DNA of 64,000 nt, from assembly GCA_030272155.1 (NCBI GenBank), contig CP126203.1, positions 1,054,001-1,118,000 on the forward strand. The letters are read 5' to 3'. The notes beneath the pieces were generated by a model. That model searched no databases and had not been told where the DNA came from. It saw only the letters and a list, made by a program, of their open reading frames with translations. Below, one piece after another: positions 1-8,952 of the stretch. How positions within the stretch are numbered: position 1 is the stretch's first letter; each line of letters starts with the position of its first letter. This DNA comes from Tetradesmus obliquus. Its lineage: Eukaryota > Chlorophyta > Chlorophyceae > Sphaeropleales > Scenedesmaceae. Made by a program: the position numbers and the translations under genes.

Positions 1-517
1 GAAGAAGAAGAAGAACGTGAAGGCCAAGAGCATGACACAGCTGGAGTTTGTCCACTGCATGAAGGAGCTTGCAGAGAAGGCTAACCAACAGCAGCGCGCG
101 CGCGGCACTACGCCGCTGTACATCTTCGACAACCCCAGTGTTCATGTCGGGCAGGATGCCGCAGAGCTCCTAGCTGCAGTTGGCATCAGCCCAGAGCAGG
201 TGCTGCAAATTGCACCCTACTCCCCAGACTTCAACCAGCCCATTGAGCATGCATTCGGCAGCCTCAAGGCTAGCTTCCGCAACCATCTGTACAACACCTA
301 CCAGCTGACTGGTGCAGATGTATCACCGCGTGATCTGCAGCGGACGCTGCGTGACATATTCATGAACATCACACCTGCCTCTGTCATGGCTGATGCACTG
401 AGGCTGCCAGATTTGTGGGATGTGGTGCGCAGCAGGCTGGACAGGGTGTTTGTATGCCGTGACAACAAGCAGCGCACGGGTACGGCTGGCAACTGGCCTA
501 GGGATGATCAGCGCTGA
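1..517 (+). CDS. Tc1/mariner-like transposase, copy 0, exon 2 only (cut by window edge)
   Basis: The window opens 11 nt inside exon 2 of a copy whose first exon lies to the left. The visible part encodes the Lys-rich start of the exon, the second catalytic Asp in IFDNPSVH and the catalytic Glu in PYSPDFNQPIEH. It ends at the TGA at 515-517. The first complete codon starts at base 2. Confidence 0.85.
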   Translation, partial: KKKKNVKAKSMTQLEFVHCMKELAEKANQQQRARGTTPLYIFDNPSVHVGQDAAELLAAVGISPEQVLQIAPYSPDFNQPIEHAFGSLKASFRNHLYNTYQLTGADVSPRDLQRTLRDIFMNITPASVMADALRLPDLWDVVRSRLDRVFVCRDNKQRTGTAGNWPRDDQR

Positions 518-630
518 GCACGCTGCTGCTGCTGCTGCTGCAGGGCTTAGAATGTATATGGCTGCTGGCTGCACTCTAGACAGCTAGCAGCTGTCAGCAG
601 GTCGTTGATTGACACTCCCTGCAAGCTCAC

Positions 631-705
631 CTTTCTGACAGCTCCTCTGCTGGTTGGGCTCCTGTGTGTGCGCACCGCACGGCGCCGGCGATGTGCTGGT
701 GCCAT
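631..705 (-). CDS. Predicted antisense nuclease, copy 0, first exon only
   Basis: This is the 25-codon Arg-rich first exon of the minus-strand nuclease model. ATG is at 705-703, and the exon ends AAG followed by the GTGAGC donor at 630-625. The rest of this copy lies left of the window. The full description is with copy 1 (2785-4292). Confidence 0.45.
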
Positions 706-787
706 GCTGTAGCTGGGTGGTTATGTCTCTGTTTTCAACTGTATGCCAGCATGGACAGCCACAGGCATGATAAGTTGATAGATTGTT

Positions 788-808
788 ATCTGATAATAAT
801 TGTCAGAT
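788..808. other. Small hairpin in transposase 3' region
   Basis: ATCTGA (788-793) and TCAGAT (803-808) can pair around a 9-nt AT-rich loop. It lies 271 nt after the transposase stop and recurs in every unit, for example at 4375-4395. It is upstream of the nuclease start on the other strand. No function is evident; it may be chance. Confidence 0.35.
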
Positions 809-1076
809 GGTGTATTGGTGCATAGACTGGCCCAGAGTGAAAAGCGCGCGCGCGTGGCAAGGCAGTTCTGCCAGGGCAGCAGTGCTGTTGATGGGCAGTT
901 CACATGCAGGCGAGTTGAGCCAATGTGCGTGAATGATTGTACTTGTTACGGCTAAAATTAATTATTGTACGTGCTAACATGTGCTTCATGCAGCTCCAGC
1001 TACTGAACCACACGTTACTTGTCTCAACGGTTGCCCTACCAAGCAGGATGCTTTGATGTTGCTGCACTCTTGGCAT

Positions 1077-1081
1077 TGTAA
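1077..1081 (+). terminator. TGTAA, candidate green-algal poly(A) signal for the transposase
   Basis: TGTAA is the usual near-upstream poly(A) element in chlorophyte green algae. This one lies 560 nt after the transposase stop and is the only TGTAA I found on the + strand between the stop and the next TATA-like element in short units. Equivalents lie at stop +560 in each unit, for example 4664-4668. A transcript ending here would run antisense across the whole nuclease gene. The role is inferred. Confidence 0.4.
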
Positions 1082-1666
1082 TAACATCTATTCAAGTATT
1101 TAATTGAGCTGACGCACGGCAGGAGAAAGCTGTGTTTGAGTCAGGTAATCCGTGACGGGGAAGTGCTGCCGAATCAGCCACTCTCGATGCAGACAGCTGT
1201 CACGCTGCAAACTTATCCTCATACATAACAGCTGATTCTTACATCTTACTGGGCCGAGAATTTTCTCCGGTGGGACGCCGGGCAGCCAGCCTGGTCACGG
1301 AGCCAGTGAGTCCAAGACACCTGTGCAGGCTATGCCAGCTCGATCGTGCTGCGGCAGCAACAGCAGACAATTCGGATTGCTTTTAAAACGTCTTTCAAGA
1401 CAAGGCTGTGCTCTGAATGTGCTTTTGTGAATTTAGCAGCAGCACTGCATGACCACCAGGCTGCTGCTGCTGCTGTCTTGCCTGGCAAAGTGTGCATTCG
1501 AAAAACAGAGGCTACAGCAGGTGACAGCACCCTCCTCTGAGCTGCACTCTGCTGTCTGCTGCTGAATGTGCTGCTGGCCAGGCAGGTCCCAGCAATTGCA
1601 AACAACAGTAATGCAGGATTTGGGACAGCTGCACCACCAGCAGCAGTTGCAGCAGGCCTGCTATAA

Positions 1667-1676
1667 CATAAAAAGG
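1667..1676 (+). promoter_or_regulatory. TATA-like element upstream of the transposase
   Basis: CATAAAAAGG lies 222 bp before the transposase ATG, so transcription would start roughly 190 bp before it. The 719-bp insert site at 1778 would then fall in the 5' leader. The leader has several upstream ATGs (for example at 1726), which weakens the model or implies translational control. It is repeated in all units. Confidence 0.35.
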
Positions 1677-1772
1677 TGGGCAGGCATTTCATCAACTTTG
1701 CCCAGAAACAGCAGCAGCAGGATTGCAATGCAGGCTGAGAACTGCTGCAGCAAAGGAAGATGTGCATTTTTG

Positions 1773-1783
1773 CCTTCAGAAGG
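1773..1783. other. Empty insert site, junction allele A (leader of copy 1)
   Basis: The site reads CCTTC-A-GAAGG, with the 719-bp insert absent. It is the only copy with this junction and is the reverse complement of the T allele found at four other leaders. Confidence 0.9.
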
Positions 1784-1888
1784 CTGGTCAAACTCCAGGT
1801 TGCTGCAAACATTAGGTTGACCTGACATGTTATTTCTGTTTGCACTGCTAGCAGAAGCACAGCTGACTCCTGCATATGTTTTGAATCC

Positions 1889-4104
1889 ATGGCTGCAGGG
1901 TGGCTGTCCATGGTGCGCAAGCACCCTTTGGGATGGGAGAGCAACCGCAAGTCAACGGGCGCGCGGGTGGCGGCGGTGGTGGCGGTGCTCACGATGCTAG
2001 CCATCGCCGGCAGTCCAAAGGGTGCGGCAGGCTATTACAGAGTACACTTTCCTAAGCATGCTGCTCAAATCAAACAGGACCTGAATTCCTTCTGCATGAC
2101 CCACTACAAGAACTTCAAGCAGTATGGCACGGTGGCAACTCCCAAGCACAAGGGCAGACCCCCAAAAGTCCCAGATGACGTGGCATTAAAGGCCAGTGAA
2201 ACATTCAAAGCTGGCAAGGTAGTCAAGGCCTACCCAAGTGCAGAAGCAAAGAAGAAAGTCGACGTGCATGTATGGTGGACATCAATCAAACTTGCTTGTC
2301 AGGAAAATGAGTACCTGGGTGGCCTATGCAGGAAGTACAACATCAGGCCCAAGCAACTGCTGAAGCGCATGAAAGCTGTTGACCCCAACCTGGTGCGCAG
2401 AAGAATAGATGTGAAGATGGACCTGACAGACAAGCAGAAAGACAGGAGAAAGGCTGCAGCAGAGAGGCTCTACAAGATGTTCCAGGATGAGCCAGACTTG
2501 CTGAGCAGAATTTATTTTGTTGATGAGTGCAAACTCTGGATGTCCAACCTAGCAGGCGGCGCCATCAAGGTGTATTGCGATGCACATGATGCAAACGTAC
2601 ATGCTGTGCTACCATGCAAGTGGATGCGCAAGGGCCAGGACAACAAACCAGTCAAGCTACACTTTGTGTGCGCCGTCAACGCGGTGCACGGCGCTGTCTA
2701 CTGCAAGTTCACCACCGGCACAACAGACAACATTGACCACGTTGGCAACCCCAACACACCATACTATGTGAGTGTGTGCTGCTATTACTTAGATGCGCGC
2801 CATTGAAAGACATGCCAGCTGTTGCGTTCTGTGTACACACAACGTGGCAGTGCATCTCGCAGTGCCTCAGGGAAGGCGCGCTGCACACCGCGGCCTGCGC
2901 TGACCATAACAGCAGAGTAGCTTGGTGACAGCACAATGACACCACCCCCAGCAGCAAGCTGGAAACCAGTCTCCAGGGAATCCTGCCAGTCACTTTCACA
3001 TGTGCGCACCCGCAGCACACTGCCGCCTGCTGGCAGGAACTTGGCATACGCAGCAGCACAGAAGGCAACGTCGCGCTGCAACAGCTTCTCTGTGCTGTTG
3101 TCATACATACCAGTGTCATGGCATGTCCCATCTGCTTGAATCAGCACGCTGCGCTGCGCATGCAAGAAATCGACCCGGCCTCGCCACCACCCTACTGCCA
3201 CTTGCGCGCACATGCTGTCACATATTCCCAACCTGTACAGCTTGCGCATCAGCTGCTCCTCACTTGCAGGCATGTTGCGTGCGCCTGTGCCACCCACTTT
3301 AGGCATCAAACATGCACACTGCTTGCACTCCAGAGCTGCTTCAGTTGCGGCAGCGCGCGGCTCGCAGAACTTGAAGTGCTGCACACCTGGCAGGCAGCCC
3401 GTCATGGCCCAGTACAGTGGCCGCTTGCGTATCCCCAAGCTGATGATCCTGGGCCTGCTTTTACCATCTGCCTCAAGCCTGATGAATGGGCGTCCCTTTT
3501 CATCCACTTGCACATTCAGCTGCGCTGCTGCTAACAAGGCTTTCCGCTGCCAACCCGGCAAAACCTGCACCTGCAGTTGAAGAGGCAGAAGAAGAAGAAG
3601 AACGTGAAGGCCAAGAGCATGACACAGCTGGAGTTTGTCCACTGCATGAAGGAGCTTGCAGAGAAGGCTAACCAACAGCAGCGCGCGCGCGGCACTACGC
3701 CGCTGTACATCTTCGACAACCCCAGTGTTCATGTCGGGCAGGATGCCGCAGAGCTCCTAGCTGCAGTTGGCATCAGCCCAGAGCAGGTGCTGCAAATTGC
3801 ACCCTACTCCCCAGACTTCAACCAGCCCATTGAGCATGCATTCGGCAGCCTCAAGGCTAGCTTCCGCAACCATCTGTACAACACCTACCAGCTGACTGGT
3901 GCAGATGTATCACCGCGTGATCTGCAGCGGACGCTGCGTGACATATTCATGAACATCACACCTGCCTCTGTCATGGCTGATGCACTGAGGCTGCCAGATT
4001 TGTGGGATGTGGTGCGCAGCAGGCTGGACAGGGTGTTTGTATGCCGTGACAACAAGCAGCGCACGGGTACGGCTGGCAACTGGCCTAGGGATGATCAGCG
4101 CTGA
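1889..4104 (+). CDS. Tc1/mariner-like DD38E transposase, copy 1 (two exons)
   Basis: This enzyme would cut and paste DNA in the nucleus. Exon 1 is 1889-2767 (293 codons), the intron 2768-3576 (donor GTGAGT, acceptor CTGCAG), and exon 2 3577-4104 (175 codons). The join is phase 0 and gives about 468 residues. Residues 55-165 look like the DNA-binding part, with a GRPPK segment at 89-93 and a helix-turn-helix-like stretch near 141-165. The DDE_3-type catalytic domain follows: Asp212 in FVDECKLWMS, Asp340 in IFDNPSVH and Glu379 in PYSPDFNQPIEH. There are 38 residues between Asp340 and Glu379, against 34 in Tc1. The start ATG sits in CCATGG, a good context. The first 50 residues look unlike a transposase and may be misassigned. 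Exon 2 opens with TTG (Leu), which is not a start codon. If the intron is retained, translation ends after 305 residues, before the second Asp. No stop or frameshift breaks the gene. Confidence 0.85.
2768..3576 (+). other. Transposase intron, filled by an antisense nuclease exon (copy 1)
   Basis: The 809-bp GT-AG intron separates the first catalytic Asp from the other two residues. The donor reads TAT/GTGAGT and the acceptor CACCTGCAG/TTG. Flanking reading frames join in phase 0 and restore the expected DDE domain, which is the main support. All but 17 bp at the 5' end and 6 bp at the 3' end is occupied by the long minus-strand nuclease exon (2785-3570). Confidence 0.8.
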
Positions 4105-4292
4105 GCACGCTGCTGCTGCTGCTGCTGCAGGGCTTAGAATGTATATGGCTGCTGGCTGCACTCTAGACAGCTAGCAGCTGTCAGCAGGTCGTTGATTGAC
4201 ACTCCCTGCAAGCTCACCTTTCTGACAGCTCCTCTGCTGGTTGGGCTCCTGTGTGTGCGCACCGCACGGCGCCGGCGATGTGCTGGTGCCAT
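2785..4292 (-). CDS. Predicted DUF559/Vsr-like endonuclease interlocked with the transposase, copy 1
   Basis: The product is a predicted DNA endonuclease of the PD-(D/E)XK fold. The main exon (3570-2785, 261 codons) lies wholly inside the transposase intron. My model adds a 25-codon Arg-rich first exon (4292-4218) ending AAG/GTGAGC; the intron 4217-3571 ends CTGCAG/GTG. Both sides are phase 0, giving 286 residues. An in-frame TAA 15 nt before the ATG supports that start. In model numbering the motif order is: Glu129/130 in SEEQLMRKL; Asp159 in GRVDFL; QADG at 170-173 (Asp172, with Gln170 where many relatives have Glu); His176; Asp192; VLRV at 210-213. Cys94, Cys107, Cys110 and Cys112 may form a zinc site. 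Alternatively the frame could start at an ATG at 3732, antisense to transposase exon 2, giving 315 residues. The one substitution seen among copies within this exon (3517 C/T) is synonymous here. Gln170 could mean altered or lost activity. The family call is from motif pattern only. Confidence 0.55.
3571..3576. promoter_or_regulatory. Palindromic CTGCAG used as 3' splice site on both strands
   Basis: On the + strand this hexamer ends the transposase intron. On the - strand it follows a strong pyrimidine run, the complement of the AAG-rich start of transposase exon 2, and directly precedes GTGCAG, where the nuclease frame continues in phase 0. The two predicted introns therefore overlap by exactly these six bases. 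It recurs in every unit, for example at 7158-7163 and 11465-11470. Confidence 0.55.
3571..4217 (-). other. Predicted nuclease intron containing transposase exon 2 (copy 1)
   Basis: This 647-bp minus-strand intron runs from the GTGAGC donor (4217-4212) to the CTGCAG acceptor (3576-3571). It contains all of transposase exon 2 in antisense. It is inferred from matching splice motifs and phase; transcript evidence is lacking. Confidence 0.45.
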
Positions 4293-5359
4293 GCTGTAGC
4301 TGGGTGGTTATGTCTCTGTTTTCAACTGTATGCCAGCATGGACAGCCACAGGCATGATAAGTTGATAGATTGTTATCTGATAATAATTGTCAGATGGTGT
4401 ATTGGTGCATAGACTGGCCCAGAGTGAAAAGCGCGCGCGCGTGGCAAGGCAGTTCTGCCAGGGCAGCAGTGCTGTTGATGGGCAGTTCACATGCAGGCGA
4501 GTTGAGCCAATGTGCGTGAATGATTGTACTTGTTACGGCTAAAATTAATTATTGTACGTGCTAACATGTGCTTCATGCAGCTCCAGCTACTGAACCACAC
4601 GTTACTTGTCTCAACGGTTGCCCTACCAAGCAGGATGCTTTGATGTTGCTGCACTCTTGGCATTGTAATAACATCTATTCAAGTATTTAATTGAGCTGAC
4701 GCACGGCAGGAGAAAGCTGTGTTTGAGTCAGGTAATCCGTGACGGGGAAGTGCTGCCGAATCAGCCACTCTCGATGCAGACAGCTGTCACGCTGCAAACT
4801 TATCCTCATACATAACAGCTGATTCTTACATCTTACTGGGCCGAGAATTTTCTCCGGTGGGACGCCGGGCAGCCAGCCTGGTCACGGAGCCAGTGAGTCC
4901 AAGACACCTGTGCAGGCTATGCCAGCTCGATCGTGCTGCGGCAGCAACAGCAGACAATTCGGATTGCTTTTAAAACGTCTTTCAAGACAAGGCTGTGCTC
5001 TGAATGTGCTTTTGTGAATTTAGCAGCAGCACTGCATGACCACCAGGCTGCTGCTGCTGCTGTCTTGCCTGGCAAAGTGTGCATTCGAAAAACAGAGGCT
5101 ACAGCAGGTGACAGCACCCTCCTCTGAGCTGCACTCTGCTGTCTGCTGCTGAATGTGCTGCTGGCCAGGCAGGTCCCAGCAATTGCAAACAACAGTAATG
5201 CAGGATTTGGGACAGCTGCACCACCAGCAGCAGTTGCAGCAGGCCTGCTATAACATAAAAAGGTGGGCAGGCATTTCATCAACTTTGCCCAGAAACAGCA
5301 GCAGCAGGATTGCAATGCAGGCTGAGAACTGCTGCAGCAAAGGAAGATGTGCATTTTTG

Positions 5360-5370
5360 CCTTCTGAAGG
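5360..5370. other. Empty insert site, junction allele T (leader of copy 2)
   Basis: The site reads CCTTC-T-GAAGG. The same junction occurs in the leaders of copies 5, 8 and 10. This copy carries C at 7104, while the other T-junction copies carry T at the equivalent base. Confidence 0.9.
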
Positions 5371-5475
5371 CTGGTCAAACTCCAGGTTGCTGCAAACATT
5401 AGGTTGACCTGACATGTTATTTCTGTTTGCACTGCTAGCAGAAGCACAGCTGACTCCTGCATATGTTTTGAATCC

Positions 5476-7691
5476 ATGGCTGCAGGGTGGCTGTCCATGG
5501 TGCGCAAGCACCCTTTGGGATGGGAGAGCAACCGCAAGTCAACGGGCGCGCGGGTGGCGGCGGTGGTGGCGGTGCTCACGATGCTAGCCATCGCCGGCAG
5601 TCCAAAGGGTGCGGCAGGCTATTACAGAGTACACTTTCCTAAGCATGCTGCTCAAATCAAACAGGACCTGAATTCCTTCTGCATGACCCACTACAAGAAC
5701 TTCAAGCAGTATGGCACGGTGGCAACTCCCAAGCACAAGGGCAGACCCCCAAAAGTCCCAGATGACGTGGCATTAAAGGCCAGTGAAACATTCAAAGCTG
5801 GCAAGGTAGTCAAGGCCTACCCAAGTGCAGAAGCAAAGAAGAAAGTCGACGTGCATGTATGGTGGACATCAATCAAACTTGCTTGTCAGGAAAATGAGTA
5901 CCTGGGTGGCCTATGCAGGAAGTACAACATCAGGCCCAAGCAACTGCTGAAGCGCATGAAAGCTGTTGACCCCAACCTGGTGCGCAGAAGAATAGATGTG
6001 AAGATGGACCTGACAGACAAGCAGAAAGACAGGAGAAAGGCTGCAGCAGAGAGGCTCTACAAGATGTTCCAGGATGAGCCAGACTTGCTGAGCAGAATTT
6101 ATTTTGTTGATGAGTGCAAACTCTGGATGTCCAACCTAGCAGGCGGCGCCATCAAGGTGTATTGCGATGCACATGATGCAAACGTACATGCTGTGCTACC
6201 ATGCAAGTGGATGCGCAAGGGCCAGGACAACAAACCAGTCAAGCTACACTTTGTGTGCGCCGTCAACGCGGTGCACGGCGCTGTCTACTGCAAGTTCACC
6301 ACCGGCACAACAGACAACATTGACCACGTTGGCAACCCCAACACACCATACTATGTGAGTGTGTGCTGCTATTACTTAGATGCGCGCCATTGAAAGACAT
6401 GCCAGCTGTTGCGTTCTGTGTACACACAACGTGGCAGTGCATCTCGCAGTGCCTCAGGGAAGGCGCGCTGCACACCGCGGCCTGCGCTGACCATAACAGC
6501 AGAGTAGCTTGGTGACAGCACAATGACACCACCCCCAGCAGCAAGCTGGAAACCAGTCTCCAGGGAATCCTGCCAGTCACTTTCACATGTGCGCACCCGC
6601 AGCACACTGCCGCCTGCTGGCAGGAACTTGGCATACGCAGCAGCACAGAAGGCAACGTCGCGCTGCAACAGCTTCTCTGTGCTGTTGTCATACATACCAG
6701 TGTCATGGCATGTCCCATCTGCTTGAATCAGCACGCTGCGCTGCGCATGCAAGAAATCGACCCGGCCTCGCCACCACCCTACTGCCACTTGCGCGCACAT
6801 GCTGTCACATATTCCCAACCTGTACAGCTTGCGCATCAGCTGCTCCTCACTTGCAGGCATGTTGCGTGCGCCTGTGCCACCCACTTTAGGCATCAAACAT
6901 GCACACTGCTTGCACTCCAGAGCTGCTTCAGTTGCGGCAGCGCGCGGCTCGCAGAACTTGAAGTGCTGCACACCTGGCAGGCAGCCCGTCATGGCCCAGT
7001 ACAGTGGCCGCTTGCGTATCCCCAAGCTGATGATCCTGGGCCTGCTTTTACCATCTGCCTCAAGCCTGATGAATGGGCGTCCCTTTTCATCCACTTGCAC
7101 ATTCAGCTGCGCTGCTGCTAACAAGGCTTTCCGCTGCCAACCCGGCAAAACCTGCACCTGCAGTTGAAGAGGCAGAAGAAGAAGAAGAACGTGAAGGCCA
7201 AGAGCATGACACAGCTGGAGTTTGTCCACTGCATGAAGGAGCTTGCAGAGAAGGCTAACCAACAGCAGCGCGCGCGCGGCACTACGCCGCTGTACATCTT
7301 CGACAACCCCAGTGTTCATGTCGGGCAGGATGCCGCAGAGCTCCTAGCTGCAGTTGGCATCAGCCCAGAGCAGGTGCTGCAAATTGCACCCTACTCCCCA
7401 GACTTCAACCAGCCCATTGAGCATGCATTCGGCAGCCTCAAGGCTAGCTTCCGCAACCATCTGTACAACACCTACCAGCTGACTGGTGCAGATGTATCAC
7501 CGCGTGATCTGCAGCGGACGCTGCGTGACATATTCATGAACATCACACCTGCCTCTGTCATGGCTGATGCACTGAGGCTGCCAGATTTGTGGGATGTGGT
7601 GCGCAGCAGGCTGGACAGGGTGTTTGTATGCCGTGACAACAAGCAGCGCACGGGTACGGCTGGCAACTGGCCTAGGGATGATCAGCGCTGA
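5476..7691 (+). CDS. Tc1/mariner-like transposase, copy 2
   Basis: Exons are 5476-6354 and 7164-7691, with the intron at 6355-7163. The protein is identical to copy 1. With copy 1 it shares C at the intron position 7104, where all later copies have T. Confidence 0.85.
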
Positions 7692-7879
7692 GCACGCTGC
7701 TGCTGCTGCTGCTGCAGGGCTTAGAATGTATATGGCTGCTGGCTGCACTCTAGACAGCTAGCAGCTGTCAGCAGGTCGTTGATTGACACTCCCTGCAAGC
7801 TCACCTTTCTGACAGCTCCTCTGCTGGTTGGGCTCCTGTGTGTGCGCACCGCACGGCGCCGGCGATGTGCTGGTGCCAT
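6372..7879 (-). CDS. Predicted DUF559/Vsr-like endonuclease, copy 2
   Basis: The first exon is 7879-7805, the intron 7804-7158 and the main exon 7157-6372. The protein is the same as copy 1. Confidence 0.55.
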
Positions 7880-8952
7880 GCTGTAGCTGGGTGGTTATGT
7901 CTCTGTTTTCAACTGTATGCCAGCATGGACAGCCACAGGCATGATAAGTTGATAGATTGTTATCTGATAATAATTGTCAGATGGTGTATTGGTGCATAGA
8001 CTGGCCCAGAGTGAAAAGCGCGCGCGCGTGGCAAGGCAGTTCTGCCAGGGCAGCAGTGCTGTTGATGGGCAGTTCACATGCAGGCGAGTTGAGCCAATGT
8101 GCGTGAATGATTGTACTTGTTACGGCTAAAATTAATTATTGTACGTGCTAACATGTGCTTCATGCAGCTCCAGCTACTGAACCACACGTTACTTGTCTCA
8201 ACGGTTGCCCTACCAAGCAGGATGCTTTGATGTTGCTGCACTCTTGGCATTGTAATAACATCTATTCAAGTATTTAATTGAGCTGACGCACGGCAGGAGA
8301 AAGCTGTGTTTGAGTCAGGTAATCCGTGACGGGGAAGTGCTGCCGAATCAGCCACTCTCGATGCAGACAGCTGTCACGCTGCAAACTTATCCTCATACAT
8401 AACAGCTGATTCTTACATCTTACTGGGCCGAGAATTTTCTCCGGTGGGACGCCGGGCAGCCAGCCTGGTCACGGAGCCAGTGAGTCCAAGACACCTGTGC
8501 AGGCTATGCCAGCTCGATCGTGCTGCGGCAGCAACAGCAGACAATTCGGATTGCTTTTAAAACGTCTTTCAAGACAAGGCTGTGCTCTGAATGTGCTTTT
8601 GTGAATTTAGCAGCAGCACTGCATGACCACCAGGCTGCTGCTGCTGCTGTCTTGCCTGGCAAAGTGTGCATTCGAAAAACAGAGGCTACAGCAGGTGACA
8701 GCACCCTCCTCTGAGCTGCACTCTGCTGTCTGCTGCTGAATGTGCTGCTGGCCAGGCAGGTCCCAGCAATTGCAAACAACAGTAATGCAGGATTTGGGAC
8801 AGCTGCACCACCAGCAGCAGTTGCAGCAGGCCTGCTATAACATAAAAAGGTGGGCAGGCATTTCATCAACTTTGCCCAGAAACAGCAGCAGCAGGATTGC
8901 AATGCAGGCTGAGAACTGCTGCAGCAAAGGAAGATGTGCATTTTTGCCTTCA

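Larger units (their letters stand above)
518..1888. other. Intergenic region between transposase stop and next transposase start
   Basis: This is a 1.37-kb stretch (2.09 kb when the 719-bp insert is present). Left to right it holds a (CTG)6 run at 523-540, the nuclease first exon (minus strand, 631-705), a hairpin at 788-808, a GCGCGC run near 844-853, a short AT-rich patch near 950-966, a TGTAA element at 1077-1081, further CTG/CAG tracts near 1435-1480 and 1640-1725, a TATA-like element at 1667-1676 and the insert site at 1778. Open frames here are low in complexity (Ala-, Cys- or Gln-rich) and I believe none. The equivalents begin after each transposase stop: 4105, 7692, 11999, 15587, 19174, 23481, 27788, 31375, 35682, 39269, 43576, 47883, 52190, 56497 and 60804. 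Confidence 0.8.

Noticed and set aside
1330..2004. Minus-strand 224-codon open frame (repeated in several units)
   Set aside because: Low-complexity Ala/Cys/Ser-rich sequence from CTG/CAG tracts. Its length and sequence change with the insert state, and it has no recognisable domain.
3118..3534. Plus-strand frames within the transposase intron (100, 122 and 138 codons)
   Set aside because: They are shadows of the nuclease exon. One is cut by a TAG in most copies through a base change that is synonymous in the nuclease frame.
3577..3579. TTG as start codon of a separate 175-codon gene
   Set aside because: It directly follows a CAG acceptor, continues the exon 1 frame in phase 0, and completes the DDE domain. 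It is the first codon of exon 2.
3577..3732. N-terminal 52 codons of the longer (315-codon) nuclease frame starting at 3732
   Set aside because: They are antisense to transposase exon 2 and Leu-rich without a motif. The spliced model with an Arg-rich first exon fits better, though the longer form cannot be excluded.
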